Shown: piece by piece, positions 16,616-24,768 of the stretch
Layout of the letters: each line of letters opens with the position of its first letter
Numbering within the stretch: position 1 is the first letter of the stretch
Source of the DNA: Geminocystis herdmanii PCC 6308
GTDB lineage: Bacteria > Cyanobacteriota > Cyanobacteriia > Cyanobacteriales > Cyanobacteriaceae
Direction: 5' to 3'
Length of the DNA stretch: 64,000 nt
Assembly (NCBI RefSeq): GCF_000332235.1
Contig: NZ_CM001775.1
Coordinates: 3,582,272 to 3,646,271 of the forward strand
The notes under the pieces: model-generated
Told to the model about the DNA's origin: nothing
Database searches by the model: none
The model's input: the letters and a program-made list of their open reading frames with translations, nothing else
Position numbers and translations under genes: made by a program

Positions 16616-18292
16616 CTAAATTCTTAATTTTCCATAAGGTGCAGAATAACACCATTTTTCGACAAAATTCGATATTTCTTTATTATCCCTAGAGATATTA
16701 AGATTTAATTTTTGATTAACATAGTCTATTAATTGCTGTTGTAAAATTGATTCTGCCTCATGAATTTCTTGCTTAATTTGTTTTTCAGTTTTATGGACTA
16801 TGTTAGCAAGTTTAGCAAATTTTTCTTTGTCTGAGGTTTTTAATTTTCTTTCTACTTTTAAGTCAAATAACCCTCCATAAAATGAGGAAAGAAGTTGTTG
16901 TTTTTCTGGAGTTAATTGGAGGAAAATAATTTCTAGTTGACGATACAAATCTTTTTGAAAAAAGTTGGATAACCAAGAGGTAATAAATTCATTAACTTCC
17001 TTAATGTCTGGTGAGGTTATTTCTCTTATTTTTTGTTGTTGTTTTTCTATTTTTTGTTGTTCTTTTTCAGTTTCTTCTGATGTTTCTATTCTTTGTAATA
17101 ATGTTTCTCGAATTTGATTAGTTAAACCTTTTAAAAATGATGCTGTAATGCTTTTTCTTTGGCGAGAAACAGTAGTTTGATGAGTGTCTAAAAGTATGGC
17201 AATAGTTGACTGATTTAAACCTAAACCATTGTTAAGAGTTAAGATTATTTTACCTTGATAATCGAGATTTTTTAGTTGATTTTTGAGGATTAAATTTATT
17301 TCACTTCTATTTAGATAAGATAATAAATTATCGTCTTCAGTGTCTTTTTCTTTTGTGTCTAAATTATGAGATAAATCGGCTTCTGTGATGATATTACTAT
17401 CTTTATTTTCTTCGTCAATTTCTTGAGTGGTAAAGCTGTAAGTATAAGCATTAATATGCCTTTGTTGTTGATAGATGTTAACGGCTTCCTGACATTGTGT
17501 CATTATTTTTTCAAATTTGATGGGGGTTAAATTTGTCATAATTTCCGATGATGGAGTTAAGTTTTGAGAGGATAAAATTTGATAGAGTTTGATTATGTCA
17601 TTGATTTGTTTTGGAGTTGGGTTAGTTAATTTTTTATTATTTAAAGTTGGTTGATTTTGACTATAAACTTTTTGGAAACAATCCCAAAGTAGTAAATAAT
17701 CATTGATGGTTTTTTCGTTATAACCTTTGGTATATAATGCGGTTTGTAATAGTTTTTTTGTAATGTTTTTTAGTAATCCCCATTGACTATATTTTCCGAA
17801 GCCGTAGATTTGATAAATTGTGTCATAAATGGCACTTCTTAACCATTTTTCACTATAGGTTTCGACACTAGAATAATCGGGATTAAATTGATTAAATTTA
17901 CTGGTTAATTGTTCGATGTTGGCGGTTTTTTCAATAACAGTATCAAAGGCTGTTAAATAAAATTGGGTGGTTGCTATATTGTCTTTTTCAAGATCAATTT
18001 TAGCAAAGAATTTTTGTACTGCCCAATAACAACTTGATTGAAGATAAGCTACTAAATGGGATTTTGCATAGGGGTTATTATTAACTTTATTTAACCAGTA
18101 TAAAAAGCATTGATTTTCATCAGTAGGTAATTGGAGTTGATTTTTAGCGATATTTCTAGCTAGTTGTACATCTTCTCGCCATTGACATTTGACATAAGGC
18201 ATTTTCCCTTCGATGACGATTTCTTCTACTAATAAAAAACTAGAAAATTTTTGAACTAAACTGCTTCGTGGTGCTAAGTAAGATATTGTCAT
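16616..18292 (-). CDS. Sigma-70-like protein with extended C-terminus (558 aa)
   Basis: A long N-terminal part resembles the atypical sigma factors that accompany DUF1822 and CHAT genes in cyanobacteria. Residues about 330-385 (LKNLDYQGKIILTLNNGLGL, then NQSTIAILLDTHQTTVSRQR) form a sigma region 4-like helix-turn-helix. After it come Glu/Gln-rich coiled-coil residues (EKEQQKIEKQQQKI) and a second helical domain to the end. Canonical region 2 is not obvious to me, so it may be an ECF-like or diverged group 3 sigma factor or a transcription regulator of that origin. It is the first gene of the cluster. It has no CGATCG, but its neighbours do. Confidence 0.6.
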   Translation of the reverse strand: MTISYLAPRSSLVQKFSSFLLVEEIVIEGKMPYVKCQWREDVQLARNIAKNQLQLPTDENQCFLYWLNKVNNNPYAKSHLVAYLQSSCYWAVQKFFAKIDLEKDNIATTQFYLTAFDTVIEKTANIEQLTSKFNQFNPDYSSVETYSEKWLRSAIYDTIYQIYGFGKYSQWGLLKNITKKLLQTALYTKGYNEKTINDYLLLWDCFQKVYSQNQPTLNNKKLTNPTPKQINDIIKLYQILSSQNLTPSSEIMTNLTPIKFEKIMTQCQEAVNIYQQQRHINAYTYSFTTQEIDEENKDSNIITEADLSHNLDTKEKDTEDDNLLSYLNRSEINLILKNQLKNLDYQGKIILTLNNGLGLNQSTIAILLDTHQTTVSRQRKSITASFLKGLTNQIRETLLQRIETSEETEKEQQKIEKQQQKIREITSPDIKEVNEFITSWLSNFFQKDLYRQLEIIFLQLTPEKQQLLSSFYGGLFDLKVERKLKTSDKEKFAKLANIVHKTEKQIKQEIHEAESILQQQLIDYVNQKLNLNISRDNKEISNFVEKWCYSAPYGKLRI

Positions 18293-18557
18293 TATTTATC
18301 GATAAAAAGATTAACTGTTAAAGATTGGCTTAATAAAATTCAGTTTATTTCTTCTGAGGAAATCATTATTTCCTGACAGCTTGAAAGATATGGCAGTGGT
18401 ATTTTTTTCTGCTATATCTATTAGGATTTGAGTTCATTTCCTGTAATATTTGAACTTTCAATACCTCTATCAACAGTTAATTAGTTGTGAGCCTCTGGAT
18501 ATGAGTAATTATGTATGATCATACTTCAGTTTTCCTCCTTCATTGATGATTTTCCTC

Positions 18558-18597
18558 ACATTTATTTATCAGGAGCGATTTTAATTTTTATGCGCAT
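18558..18597 (-). repeat. Recurrent promoter-like element, copy 4
   Basis: On the minus strand: GCATAA, spacer, CTCCTGATAAATAAATGT. It lies 266 bases upstream of the sigma-like gene. On the same strand it is followed by an AAGGAGGA ribosome-site-like sequence and a 13-codon frame beginning MIIHNYSYPEAHN, so it could drive a leader peptide. Confidence 0.45.
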
Positions 18598-18880
18598 CTT
18601 GGATAATTTAAGCACAATAAATTCAAAAATCTCTAATCAAATAGTATATCTCAGATATTGTTAGGTTCTGATCAATACACTTCCACCTGAGTTCGATATA
18701 AAAATAGGTGAGGGCTGACTTGGAAGACTCCGAAGACAGGAAGACAGGAAGATTGTATTTCTGATGAATGAATAAAATTCTCTCAAAAGTACATCAAATA
18801 TTGAGAATTTTTCTCCCTGTCCACTTGTCCACCTGTCTAGTTTTCATCATTTTCTTTATGTCGAACTGAGGTACTTCCGA

Positions 18881-18917
18881 ACTTATATATCAGGAAAAAT
18901 TTAAGAAAATATACAGT
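18881..18917 (-). repeat. Recurrent promoter-like element, copy 5 (degenerate)
   Basis: On the minus strand: TGTATATTTTC, spacer, TCCTGATATATAAGT. A further, weaker relative lies at about 20592-20625. No gene starts directly downstream. Confidence 0.4.
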
Positions 18918-19135
18918 TAATGGAGAGATGTATTAGAGCTTTTAACTGTTAACTAATAGTTTATTATAGTTGTTTATACCTACTCACGGGATAAAGGTTG
19001 ACATTTTTTTTAAAATATGTTAGCTTTTAATGAAGTCGATAACCAAGACTGTTAAAACTATTTAATTTAAAGATTAAATTAAATAAAAATTAGTTATTAT
19101 TCAAGATTAATCAATTAATTAGAATAATAAAAGTA

Positions 19136-19219
19136 GGGTGGGTTACACCCGAATCAACGCTTGTGGACAGTATCAAGCCGACTTGACTGGTAGAAGCAAG
19201 AAGTAAACGTCATAGGTAA
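19136..19219 (+). pseudogene. Remnant of a TnpB C-terminus (IS200/IS605-like scar)
   Basis: The frame reads GWVTPESTLVDSIKPT, stop, LVEARSKRHR, stop. From memory, cyanobacterial TnpB proteins of IS200/IS605 and IS607 elements often end in TPESTLVDSIKPTG.VEARSKR, so this is the last about 27 codons with one Gly changed to stop. The rest of tnpB and any tnpA are absent. TnpB guide RNA normally overlaps this 3' region, so a fossil guide-RNA scaffold could remain. Confidence 0.5.
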
Positions 19220-19330
19220 CTATGAGTAAGTTTTATATAACAGGATAGACTTTACTGATAATTCTTACTAATTATGCTTAGAGGTTTTTCATTAAAGTCT
19301 CTAAATCTTCCCCTGTCTTGCTTTAAATTA

Positions 19331-19519
19331 CTAAAATGGAATGTTATCTAATAAATTAAAATCTTCATCTCCCCATTCGTAATTTTTTAAGATACACTCT
19401 TCTTGTGACTTTAATTGTTTTTCGATTTTGTTTCTGAATTTTTCTAAAGATTCCCAAGGTAAATCATCAGAGGTTTGACAATTCCAAACTTCTTGAAATT
19501 TTGTTGTTTGATGCTCTTT
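19331..19519 (-). other. Open extension of 62 codons directly after the DnaJ-like stop, same frame
   Basis: After the TAA at 19520-19522 the same frame stays open to a TAG at 19331-19333, encoding a plausible polypeptide (KEHQTTKFQEVWNCQTSDDL, later KNYEWGDEDFNLLDNIPF). It has no start codon near its beginning. It is either the tail of an older fused gene, a remnant of a separate gene, or chance. Charged, balanced composition argues mildly for former coding. Confidence 0.35.
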
Positions 19520-20449
19520 TTATCTATCATAATAATTAATCAATTTTTGTCGAGGTTTAAACTGTTCAATTTCCCTAATTTGTTCATATAATTTCTTCTC
19601 TGCTTCACTCACTTCTGAGGGAACAATTACATCTATAATAATTAATTGATCCCCCCTTTCTCCTCTTATATTAGGATAACCTTTATTGGCCAATTTTAAT
19701 CTTTGCCCTGACTTAACTCCTGCAGGTACGTTCATTTTCACTAATCCGTCTATAGTGGGTACTTCGATCGAACCACCAACGATGGCTTCAGCAGGAGTTA
19801 AAGGAATTTCGCAGGAAATATCTGCACCTTGTAACTGAAAAATAGGATGAGGTAATATCAAAATTTTTAAATATAAATCCCCTCCTCGAATACCTTGCCC
19901 TTTTAGTCGTATTTTTTGACCATGATACATACCAGATGGCATATCAACTTCAATCGATCGACCATCCTCTAATTTAATTCTTTCCCTACCGCCAGAAAAA
20001 GCCTTTTCCAGAGGTAAATCTAGTTTAGCCTCAATATCCTTGGGTAGAGAGCGAGGGGGAGGAGTTACCGCCCTTGCCACACGGTTCGTACCGGGGCTAT
20101 AATCACCTACGGGGCGAGTAGGATTAGAGGAGATTCTAGTTTTATTCCCACCATTAGCACTACTAATATTATCCCAAAAGCCTTGAAAATTCTTGGGAGG
20201 AGTAAAACCACTACCACGATTTACAACTCGTTTACCAGTACCCAAAAATTGCAGATCATATTGTTGTCTTTTATGATAATCAGAAAGAATATCATAAGCC
20301 TCGTTAATCTGCTTAAATTTTTCTTCAGCATTAACATCTCCTTGATTTACGTCAGGATGATAACGTCTTGCTAAACTACGAAACTCTTTTTTGATTTCTT
20401 CGGGGGTAGCATCTCTTCTTACCCCTAAAATGGCATAATAGTTGGTCAC
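19520..20449 (-). CDS. DnaJ/CbpA-like Hsp40 co-chaperone (309 aa)
   Basis: N-terminal J domain (NYYAILGVRRDATPEEIKKE) with the HPD tripeptide at residues 31-33, needed to stimulate Hsp70 ATPase. A Gly/Ser/Pro-rich linker (about 75-140) follows, then a DnaJ C-terminal substrate domain (DLPLEKAFSGGRERIKLEDG, GGDLYLKILILPHPIFQLQG, DGLVKMNVPAGVKSGQRLKL). The four-CxxCxGxG zinc finger of type I DnaJ is absent, so it is a type II/CbpA-like protein. Start is GTG at 20447-20449. Heptameric TGGAGAA repeats lie 25 bases upstream. The usual family length is near 300, so the stop at 19520 looks normal. Confidence 0.9.
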   Translation of the reverse strand: MTNYYAILGVRRDATPEEIKKEFRSLARRYHPDVNQGDVNAEEKFKQINEAYDILSDYHKRQQYDLQFLGTGKRVVNRGSGFTPPKNFQGFWDNISSANGGNKTRISSNPTRPVGDYSPGTNRVARAVTPPPRSLPKDIEAKLDLPLEKAFSGGRERIKLEDGRSIEVDMPSGMYHGQKIRLKGQGIRGGDLYLKILILPHPIFQLQGADISCEIPLTPAEAIVGGSIEVPTIDGLVKMNVPAGVKSGQRLKLANKGYPNIRGERGDQLIIIDVIVPSEVSEAEKKLYEQIREIEQFKPRQKLINYYDR

Positions 20450-20473
20450 TGGTGATAAGGAATGAGGAATTAA

Positions 20474-20501
20474 TGGAGAATGGAGAATGGAGAATGGAGA
20501 A
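20474..20501. repeat. Four tandem heptamers (TGGAGAA)
   Basis: Four perfect TGGAGAA units lie 25 bases upstream of the DnaJ-like start. The 299-base gap around it also holds a degenerate promoter-like element and one copy of a 29-base repeat (20632-20660). Confidence 0.8.
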
Positions 20502-20631
20502 TGAATAATATAAAGTTCAGATAATCAGTTATAAAATAAGTTTGTAGTGATGGCTTTAGCCATTTATTAATGAGCTTTAAAAGGCTTATTACGAACTTAT
20601 ATATAAAAAAAATTATATACAGAAATATTTA

Positions 20632-20660
20632 TTATAAGTATTTAAACGAACTTGATATTA
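20632..20660. repeat. 29-base direct repeat flanking the M50 protease gene, copy A
   Basis: TTATAAGTATTTA-NNN-GAACTTGATATTA matches copy B at 21949-21977 at all but three bases. The two copies lie on either side of the site-2-protease gene. Confidence 0.65.
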
Positions 20661-20748
20661 ATCAATAACCCATCGTGAAATAAATTTCTAATAGAAAAAG
20701 TCTCTCTTAGAGACTAATTATTCATTGTTAATTGCTAATTGTCAATAA

Positions 20749-21870
20749 CTAAGCATTGGCATTAGTCATGTGGGATTGTAAAAATTTCACAATACCTTGT
20801 TTTTCAATTAGTCCTACCACGAAACCATCTTCTTTTACAACTGTTAACTCTTGTTCTGGTTGTTGTTCTATTAGTTTAACAACTTCTAGCAAAGAAAGGG
20901 TATCAATAACAGTTGTTACTTCTGCTTTTGATTTCATTAAGTCTGATACGAGGGTTTCATTCCATAATGAGGTAGAAATCGATCGAATTTCATCCACATT
21001 TAAGACACCGATTAAAATACCATTTTCATTAGTGACTAAAAATTTGCGCCATTGTTGTTTACCAATAACATATTCATTAGCAAATTCTCTTAAAGTTAAA
21101 GTATCAGGAATGACGGGGCTTTCGGGTAAAATAGCATCGGCGGCGGTGTAGTGATTCAATTTATCTTCCATTCTGGCGGATTGGGCGGCATTTCCTGCAT
21201 TTTGGAGTAAAAACCAACCAATAAACACTGTCCAAAAGTTACCAAAACCGATAACATTTAATGTACCTAATGCACCAATAATTATAGCAGTCCAACCGAA
21301 AAATTGTCCTACTCTCCCCGCAAAAATTACGCCTTTTTGGGGATTACCTGTGATTTTCCAGACAATAGCTTTTAAAACGTTACCGCCATCGAGGGGTAAT
21401 CCGGGTATCATGTTAAATACTGCTAAAATAAAGTTAATGGTAGCTAGTAACGACACAATGAGACTGAGAGCTAGGGGTAATTGAAAATTAACGCCGATTA
21501 TGGTAAAGATAATAAATAATAGCACACTTACTAAAGGTCCTGCGATCGCCACAAACAACGCTTGTTCGGGGGTTTTGGACTCTTTTTCTAAGGATGCTAA
21601 ACCACCAAAAATAAACAGGGTGATGGATTTAACTTCGATACCTTGCGCCATAGCGACAAAACTATGTCCTAATTCATGGGCTAAAACGGAGGAAAATAGG
21701 AGTAATGAGGTGAAAAGTCCTAATATCCAAGGTAAAATACCGGGTAATTGAGTTTGATAGGCTAAGTCTGTGCCGTAGGTTAAAGTCATTAACCCTAATA
21801 CTAAAAACCATGAGGGATGAATATAGAAGGGAATACCAAATAAACTTCCGACTCTAATATTTCCATTCAT
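20749..21870 (-). CDS. Site-2-protease-like M50 zinc metalloprotease with two CBS domains (373 aa)
   Basis: Integral membrane protease. Several hydrophobic segments fill residues 1-225. The zinc motif HELGH lies near residues 65-69 in VLAHELGHSFVAMAQG, and LDGGNVLKAI near residue 160 supplies the third zinc ligand region. The C-terminus (residues about 245-373) is a CBS pair (TLREFANEYVIGKQQWRKFL, GVLNVDEIRSIST, LLEVVKLIEQQPEQELTVVK), which in this family probably senses adenine nucleotides. S2P proteases cut transmembrane segments, for example of anti-sigma factors. Alone on its strand; a heptamer repeat (ATTGTTA type) precedes its stop region at 20724-20744. Confidence 0.9.
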   Translation of the reverse strand: MNGNIRVGSLFGIPFYIHPSWFLVLGLMTLTYGTDLAYQTQLPGILPWILGLFTSLLLFSSVLAHELGHSFVAMAQGIEVKSITLFIFGGLASLEKESKTPEQALFVAIAGPLVSVLLFIIFTIIGVNFQLPLALSLIVSLLATINFILAVFNMIPGLPLDGGNVLKAIVWKITGNPQKGVIFAGRVGQFFGWTAIIIGALGTLNVIGFGNFWTVFIGWFLLQNAGNAAQSARMEDKLNHYTAADAILPESPVIPDTLTLREFANEYVIGKQQWRKFLVTNENGILIGVLNVDEIRSISTSLWNETLVSDLMKSKAEVTTVIDTLSLLEVVKLIEQQPEQELTVVKEDGFVVGLIEKQGIVKFLQSHMTNANA

Positions 21871-21948
21871 AAAAGTTATTCTCCGAATACAATGTTGATT
21901 AAAATTGCTTGTAAACTTTCTTACATCATGTTCACTAATTATCTATAT

Positions 21949-21977
21949 TTATAAGTATTTATCTGAACTTGATATTA
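21949..21977. repeat. 29-base direct repeat flanking the M50 protease gene, copy B
   Basis: Matches copy A at 20632-20660 except three central bases. The surrounding 461-base gap (21871-22331) shows no gene or hairpin I can support. Confidence 0.65.
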
Positions 21978-22331
21978 TTCGATCGTTTTATTGTGCTTAA
22001 CCTCTATTGTAGAAGATTATGAAAAACTCTAGTTTTATCTCAATTACGGTAATCTACCAAAAAAAGTTCGGTTAGCAGATAGGTTAATAATGAATTAATG
22101 TGATTCAACAAAAACTGAGGGAATTAACTCATTTTAGACACTAAATTATATAATTTAATCATTAAACTCCCAGAAAATTTTATATTTATTTTATTTTTAT
22201 TAAAGAAATCTGTAATTTTATTAAGATAAATGAAGAAAAAGCTCTTCACCTTCATAAATCTGATAGCATTCTAAAAACTAAATCATTCATAATGTAATTA
22301 TCCCATTATTATTATCCAGAGGTATCGATCG

Positions 22332-22490
22332 ATGAAATTTTGTCCTAAATGTAAAGGCAGTGGAAAAATCTTAGAAAAAAGACTCTCGGAATATGTCAAC
22401 TCCTATGATTACTATCCAGTGCCTTGTCCTCATTCTCAACAGGAAGCAACAGCTGTCAACTCTCGCAAATCTTACTCATTGAGTCGATAA
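22332..22490 (+). CDS. Small CxxC zinc-ribbon-like protein (52 aa)
   Basis: ATG at 22332-22334 to TAA at 22488-22490, encoding MKFCPKCKGSGKILEKRLSE and onward. The CPKCKGSGK start is one half of a DnaJ-type CxxCxGxG zinc finger; a later PVPCPHSQQE offers Cys and His ligands to complete a site. Such tiny CxxCxGxG proteins are common in cyanobacteria, with no assigned role. It is on the opposite strand to both neighbours. Conservation of motif and a clean frame support it as real. Confidence 0.65.
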   Translation: MKFCPKCKGSGKILEKRLSEYVNSYDYYPVPCPHSQQEATAVNSRKSYSLSR

Positions 22491-22551
22491 TGTTTATTTG
22501 TAATCGGGCTGTTAATTGTAAAAAGGTATCTATAATTTATCATTGACAGCT

Positions 22552-23304
22552 TTACAGTTTATTAATGTCTTTATTTGAGCCGATAACTACCATGGATAAC
22601 CCCTGAGTCAACACATATTGAGGGGGAGGATTAATTAAAAACTTGTCATCGTTACCAACGGCTAACACGTTTAAACCATATTGACTGCGTAGTTTTACTT
22701 CTGCAAGGGTTTTGCCGTCAAATTCTGGAGGAATAGATACCTCTACTATACTATTATCTGGGTCTAGTTCAAATCGATCGAGAATACCCGGTTTAGTGAG
22801 GGTATAGGCTAATTCACAACCAGCATCGAATTCGGGATAAACCACTAAATCAGCACCCACCTTTTTTAATAACTTACCGTGGGTTTCAGAGGATGCTTTG
22901 GCAACAATATATTTAACTCCTGCCTCCTTCACATTGAGAGTAGTAATAATACTTTCTTCTAAGTAGTTACCAATGGCGATAATGACGGTATCTAATTCAA
23001 AAATACCTGCTTCTTTTAAAGCACTAACTTCAGTACAATCAAGGCGAATGGCATTAGTAGCAATCTTATCGGTTAAGGCTTGGGCAACTAATTTGTCATC
23101 CACATCTACCCCTAAAACATCATGCCCCATATTATAAAGAGTTTCAGATACAGCACGTCCGAACCTACCTAAACCAATAACGCCAAATTGACGGGTACTT
23201 TTTCTAAGACTATTTAAGAATTTTAACGAACCAAGGTCTAAACTAAAAAAGTTTTTAAATCTTTCTTGGGGTGTATTTGAGGAGGGATTATTATTACTAC
23301 TCAT
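22552..23304 (-). CDS. ktrA: K+ uptake regulatory subunit KtrA/TrkA-type RCK protein (250 aa)
   Basis: Rossmann-type RCK-N domain: FGVIGLGRFGRAVSETLYNM with the GxGxxG nucleotide loop, then DVLGVDVDDKLV with the acidic residue that holds NAD(H) or ATP ribose. The RCK-C domain covers about residues 170-245 (FELDPDNSIVEVSIPPEFDG, LAEVKLRSQYGLNVLAVG). It caps the membrane subunit on the cytoplasmic side and gates K+ flow according to bound nucleotide. It begins 10 bases after the KtrB stop, so it is the second gene of a ktrB-ktrA operon. The first 25 residues are a Ser/Asn-rich extension. Confidence 0.9.
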   Translation of the reverse strand: MSSNNNPSSNTPQERFKNFFSLDLGSLKFLNSLRKSTRQFGVIGLGRFGRAVSETLYNMGHDVLGVDVDDKLVAQALTDKIATNAIRLDCTEVSALKEAGIFELDTVIIAIGNYLEESIITTLNVKEAGVKYIVAKASSETHGKLLKKVGADLVVYPEFDAGCELAYTLTKPGILDRFELDPDNSIVEVSIPPEFDGKTLAEVKLRSQYGLNVLAVGNDDKFLINPPPQYVLTQGLSMVVIGSNKDINKL

Positions 23305-23314
23305 ATATATATAG

Positions 23315-24652
23315 TTAACCTACTAACAAATTTTCTGGAGGATAATTAATGCGACTGGGGCGAGGATCACCTATAATAGCACCCATAAATAATAATACTC
23401 CTACTCGTCCCAAATACATCGTAAAAACTAAGGTTAATTTTGCTAATGCGGATAAACTAGCGGTGATACCAGTAGATAAACCAACGGTGGCAAAAGCCGA
23501 CACCACTTCAAACAGGATGGCAATAAATTCAAAGTCGGGATGAAGGAGGGAAATAATTAAAGTCATTACCACTACGGTTACGGCTGAACCAAAAACCACC
23601 GCCATCGCCTTTAATGTTAGAGATACTGGCACTTCCCTTTTGTACATTACCACTTTCTGTTGTCCTCTTAATACCGCTTTGGTACTATTTAATAAAATAC
23701 TCAAGGTTGTGGTTTTAATACCTCCTCCTGTACCACTAGGACTAGCCCCCACAAACATTAAGCCGATGGTAACGAATAATCCTGCTATACTCATTTTACC
23801 TATATCGATCGAATTAAAACCAGCAGTTCTTGTAGTAACAGACTGAAACCAAGATGCAATCAATTTTTCTGATAGGGATAAATTATCTAGGGTATTGGAA
23901 TTATGGGATTCGGTGAGGTAAAATGCGATCGTACCTAAAACTAATAACACAAAAGTAGTCCTAATTACCACCTTAAAATTTAAAGATAGTTCAAACTGAT
24001 GATGAGCTTGAGTGTTAAATTTATCTAGTAGCCAGAAAACACATTCAATGATGACTTGATAACCGATACCGCCAAAAATAATTAAGAGGCTGATAATCAG
24101 GTTAACGGGAATAGAGGTTTGATAACCGATTAAACTATCGGGAAATAAACTAAATCCTGCGTTATTCCATGCACTGATAGAGTGAAAAATCCCTAACCAA
24201 ACACTTTGCCAAAATCCATAATCTTTGATAAATACCGTAAATAATCCTAGTGTTGCCATGGACTCTAAAATAAAGGTGGTGGCAAATACTGATACAATTA
24301 AGTTGCGACTACCCTGCAAAAAAGGTCGATCGAAGGTATCATTCATCGCTAGTTTTTGACGAAAATCGAATTTTTTGCCCATGAGGAGAATGAGAAAAGT
24401 TGTAGTAATCATATATCCTAGCCCTCCCACTTGAATCAGGCACATCAGAAAAAACTCTCCCCACAAGGAAAAATAAGTACCTGTATCCACTACGGTTAAA
24501 CCTGTTACACACACAGCAGAAGTAGAGGTAAATAAAGCCGTAATAAAATTTCCCCATTCTCCTGTTTCCGTGGAAAAAGGCATCATCAATAATAATGTGC
24601 CAAGAGAAATTACAGCTATAAAACCCAGACAAATAGTTCTCGCAATAGTCAT
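23315..24652 (-). CDS. ktrB: K+ (Na+-dependent) transporter membrane subunit KtrB/TrkH (445 aa)
   Basis: Polytopic membrane protein of the SKT (Trk/Ktr/HKT) superfamily with four repeated M1-P-M2 units. Selectivity-filter Gly segments are visible at TSTSAVCVTGLTVVD (loop 1), AWNNAGFSLF (loop 2), VTTRTAGFNSIDIG (loop 3) and FATVGLSTGI (loop 4). KtrB takes up K+ with Na+ in cyanobacteria and is needed for osmotic and salt adaptation. First gene of the operon with ktrA. Tandem TGAATAA heptamers (24662-24689) lie 10 bases before its start codon, in the leader. Length is usual for the family. Confidence 0.9.
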   Translation of the reverse strand: MTIARTICLGFIAVISLGTLLLMMPFSTETGEWGNFITALFTSTSAVCVTGLTVVDTGTYFSLWGEFFLMCLIQVGGLGYMITTTFLILLMGKKFDFRQKLAMNDTFDRPFLQGSRNLIVSVFATTFILESMATLGLFTVFIKDYGFWQSVWLGIFHSISAWNNAGFSLFPDSLIGYQTSIPVNLIISLLIIFGGIGYQVIIECVFWLLDKFNTQAHHQFELSLNFKVVIRTTFVLLVLGTIAFYLTESHNSNTLDNLSLSEKLIASWFQSVTTRTAGFNSIDIGKMSIAGLFVTIGLMFVGASPSGTGGGIKTTTLSILLNSTKAVLRGQQKVVMYKREVPVSLTLKAMAVVFGSAVTVVVMTLIISLLHPDFEFIAILFEVVSAFATVGLSTGITASLSALAKLTLVFTMYLGRVGVLLFMGAIIGDPRPSRINYPPENLLVG

Positions 24653-24661
24653 TTCAATTAG

Positions 24662-24689
24662 TGAATAATGAATAATGGATAATGAATAG
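24662..24689. repeat. Four tandem heptamers (TGAATAA type) in the ktrB leader
   Basis: TGAATAA, TGAATAA, TGGATAA, TGAATAG in a row, starting 10 bases before the ktrB start codon, where the ribosome site would be expected. Confidence 0.7.
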
Positions 24690-24723
24690 ACTTCGACTCA
24701 AAAGATTTTTATTAGTTTGTAGT

Positions 24724-24744
24724 AAGGGTTAAAACCCTTTTTTT
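24724..24744. terminator. Hairpin with T tract downstream of the CysQ-like gene
   Basis: AAGGGTT and AACCCTT pair with a two-base loop, followed by a run of T on the plus strand and preceded by a run of A (T on minus is weaker). It lies 25 bases past the CysQ-like stop and fits a terminator or a dispersed hairpin repeat. Confidence 0.45.
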
Positions 24745-24768
24745 ATTATGGTTTATGCCTAAGTCTTA

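Larger units (their letters stand above)
18598..19330. other. Long gene-poor stretch of repeats and mobile-element scar
   Basis: Between the sigma-like and DnaJ-like genes I find no intact gene over about 1 kb. It contains GAAGACAG period-8 repeats near 18727-18752, a second promoter-like element, and a TnpB-like scar at 19136-19219. The remainder is AT-rich with no supported feature. Confidence 0.6.

Noticed and set aside
18727-18752. GAAGACAG repeats as a CRISPR array
   Set aside because: Units are 8-9 bases without spacers; no cas genes in the window.
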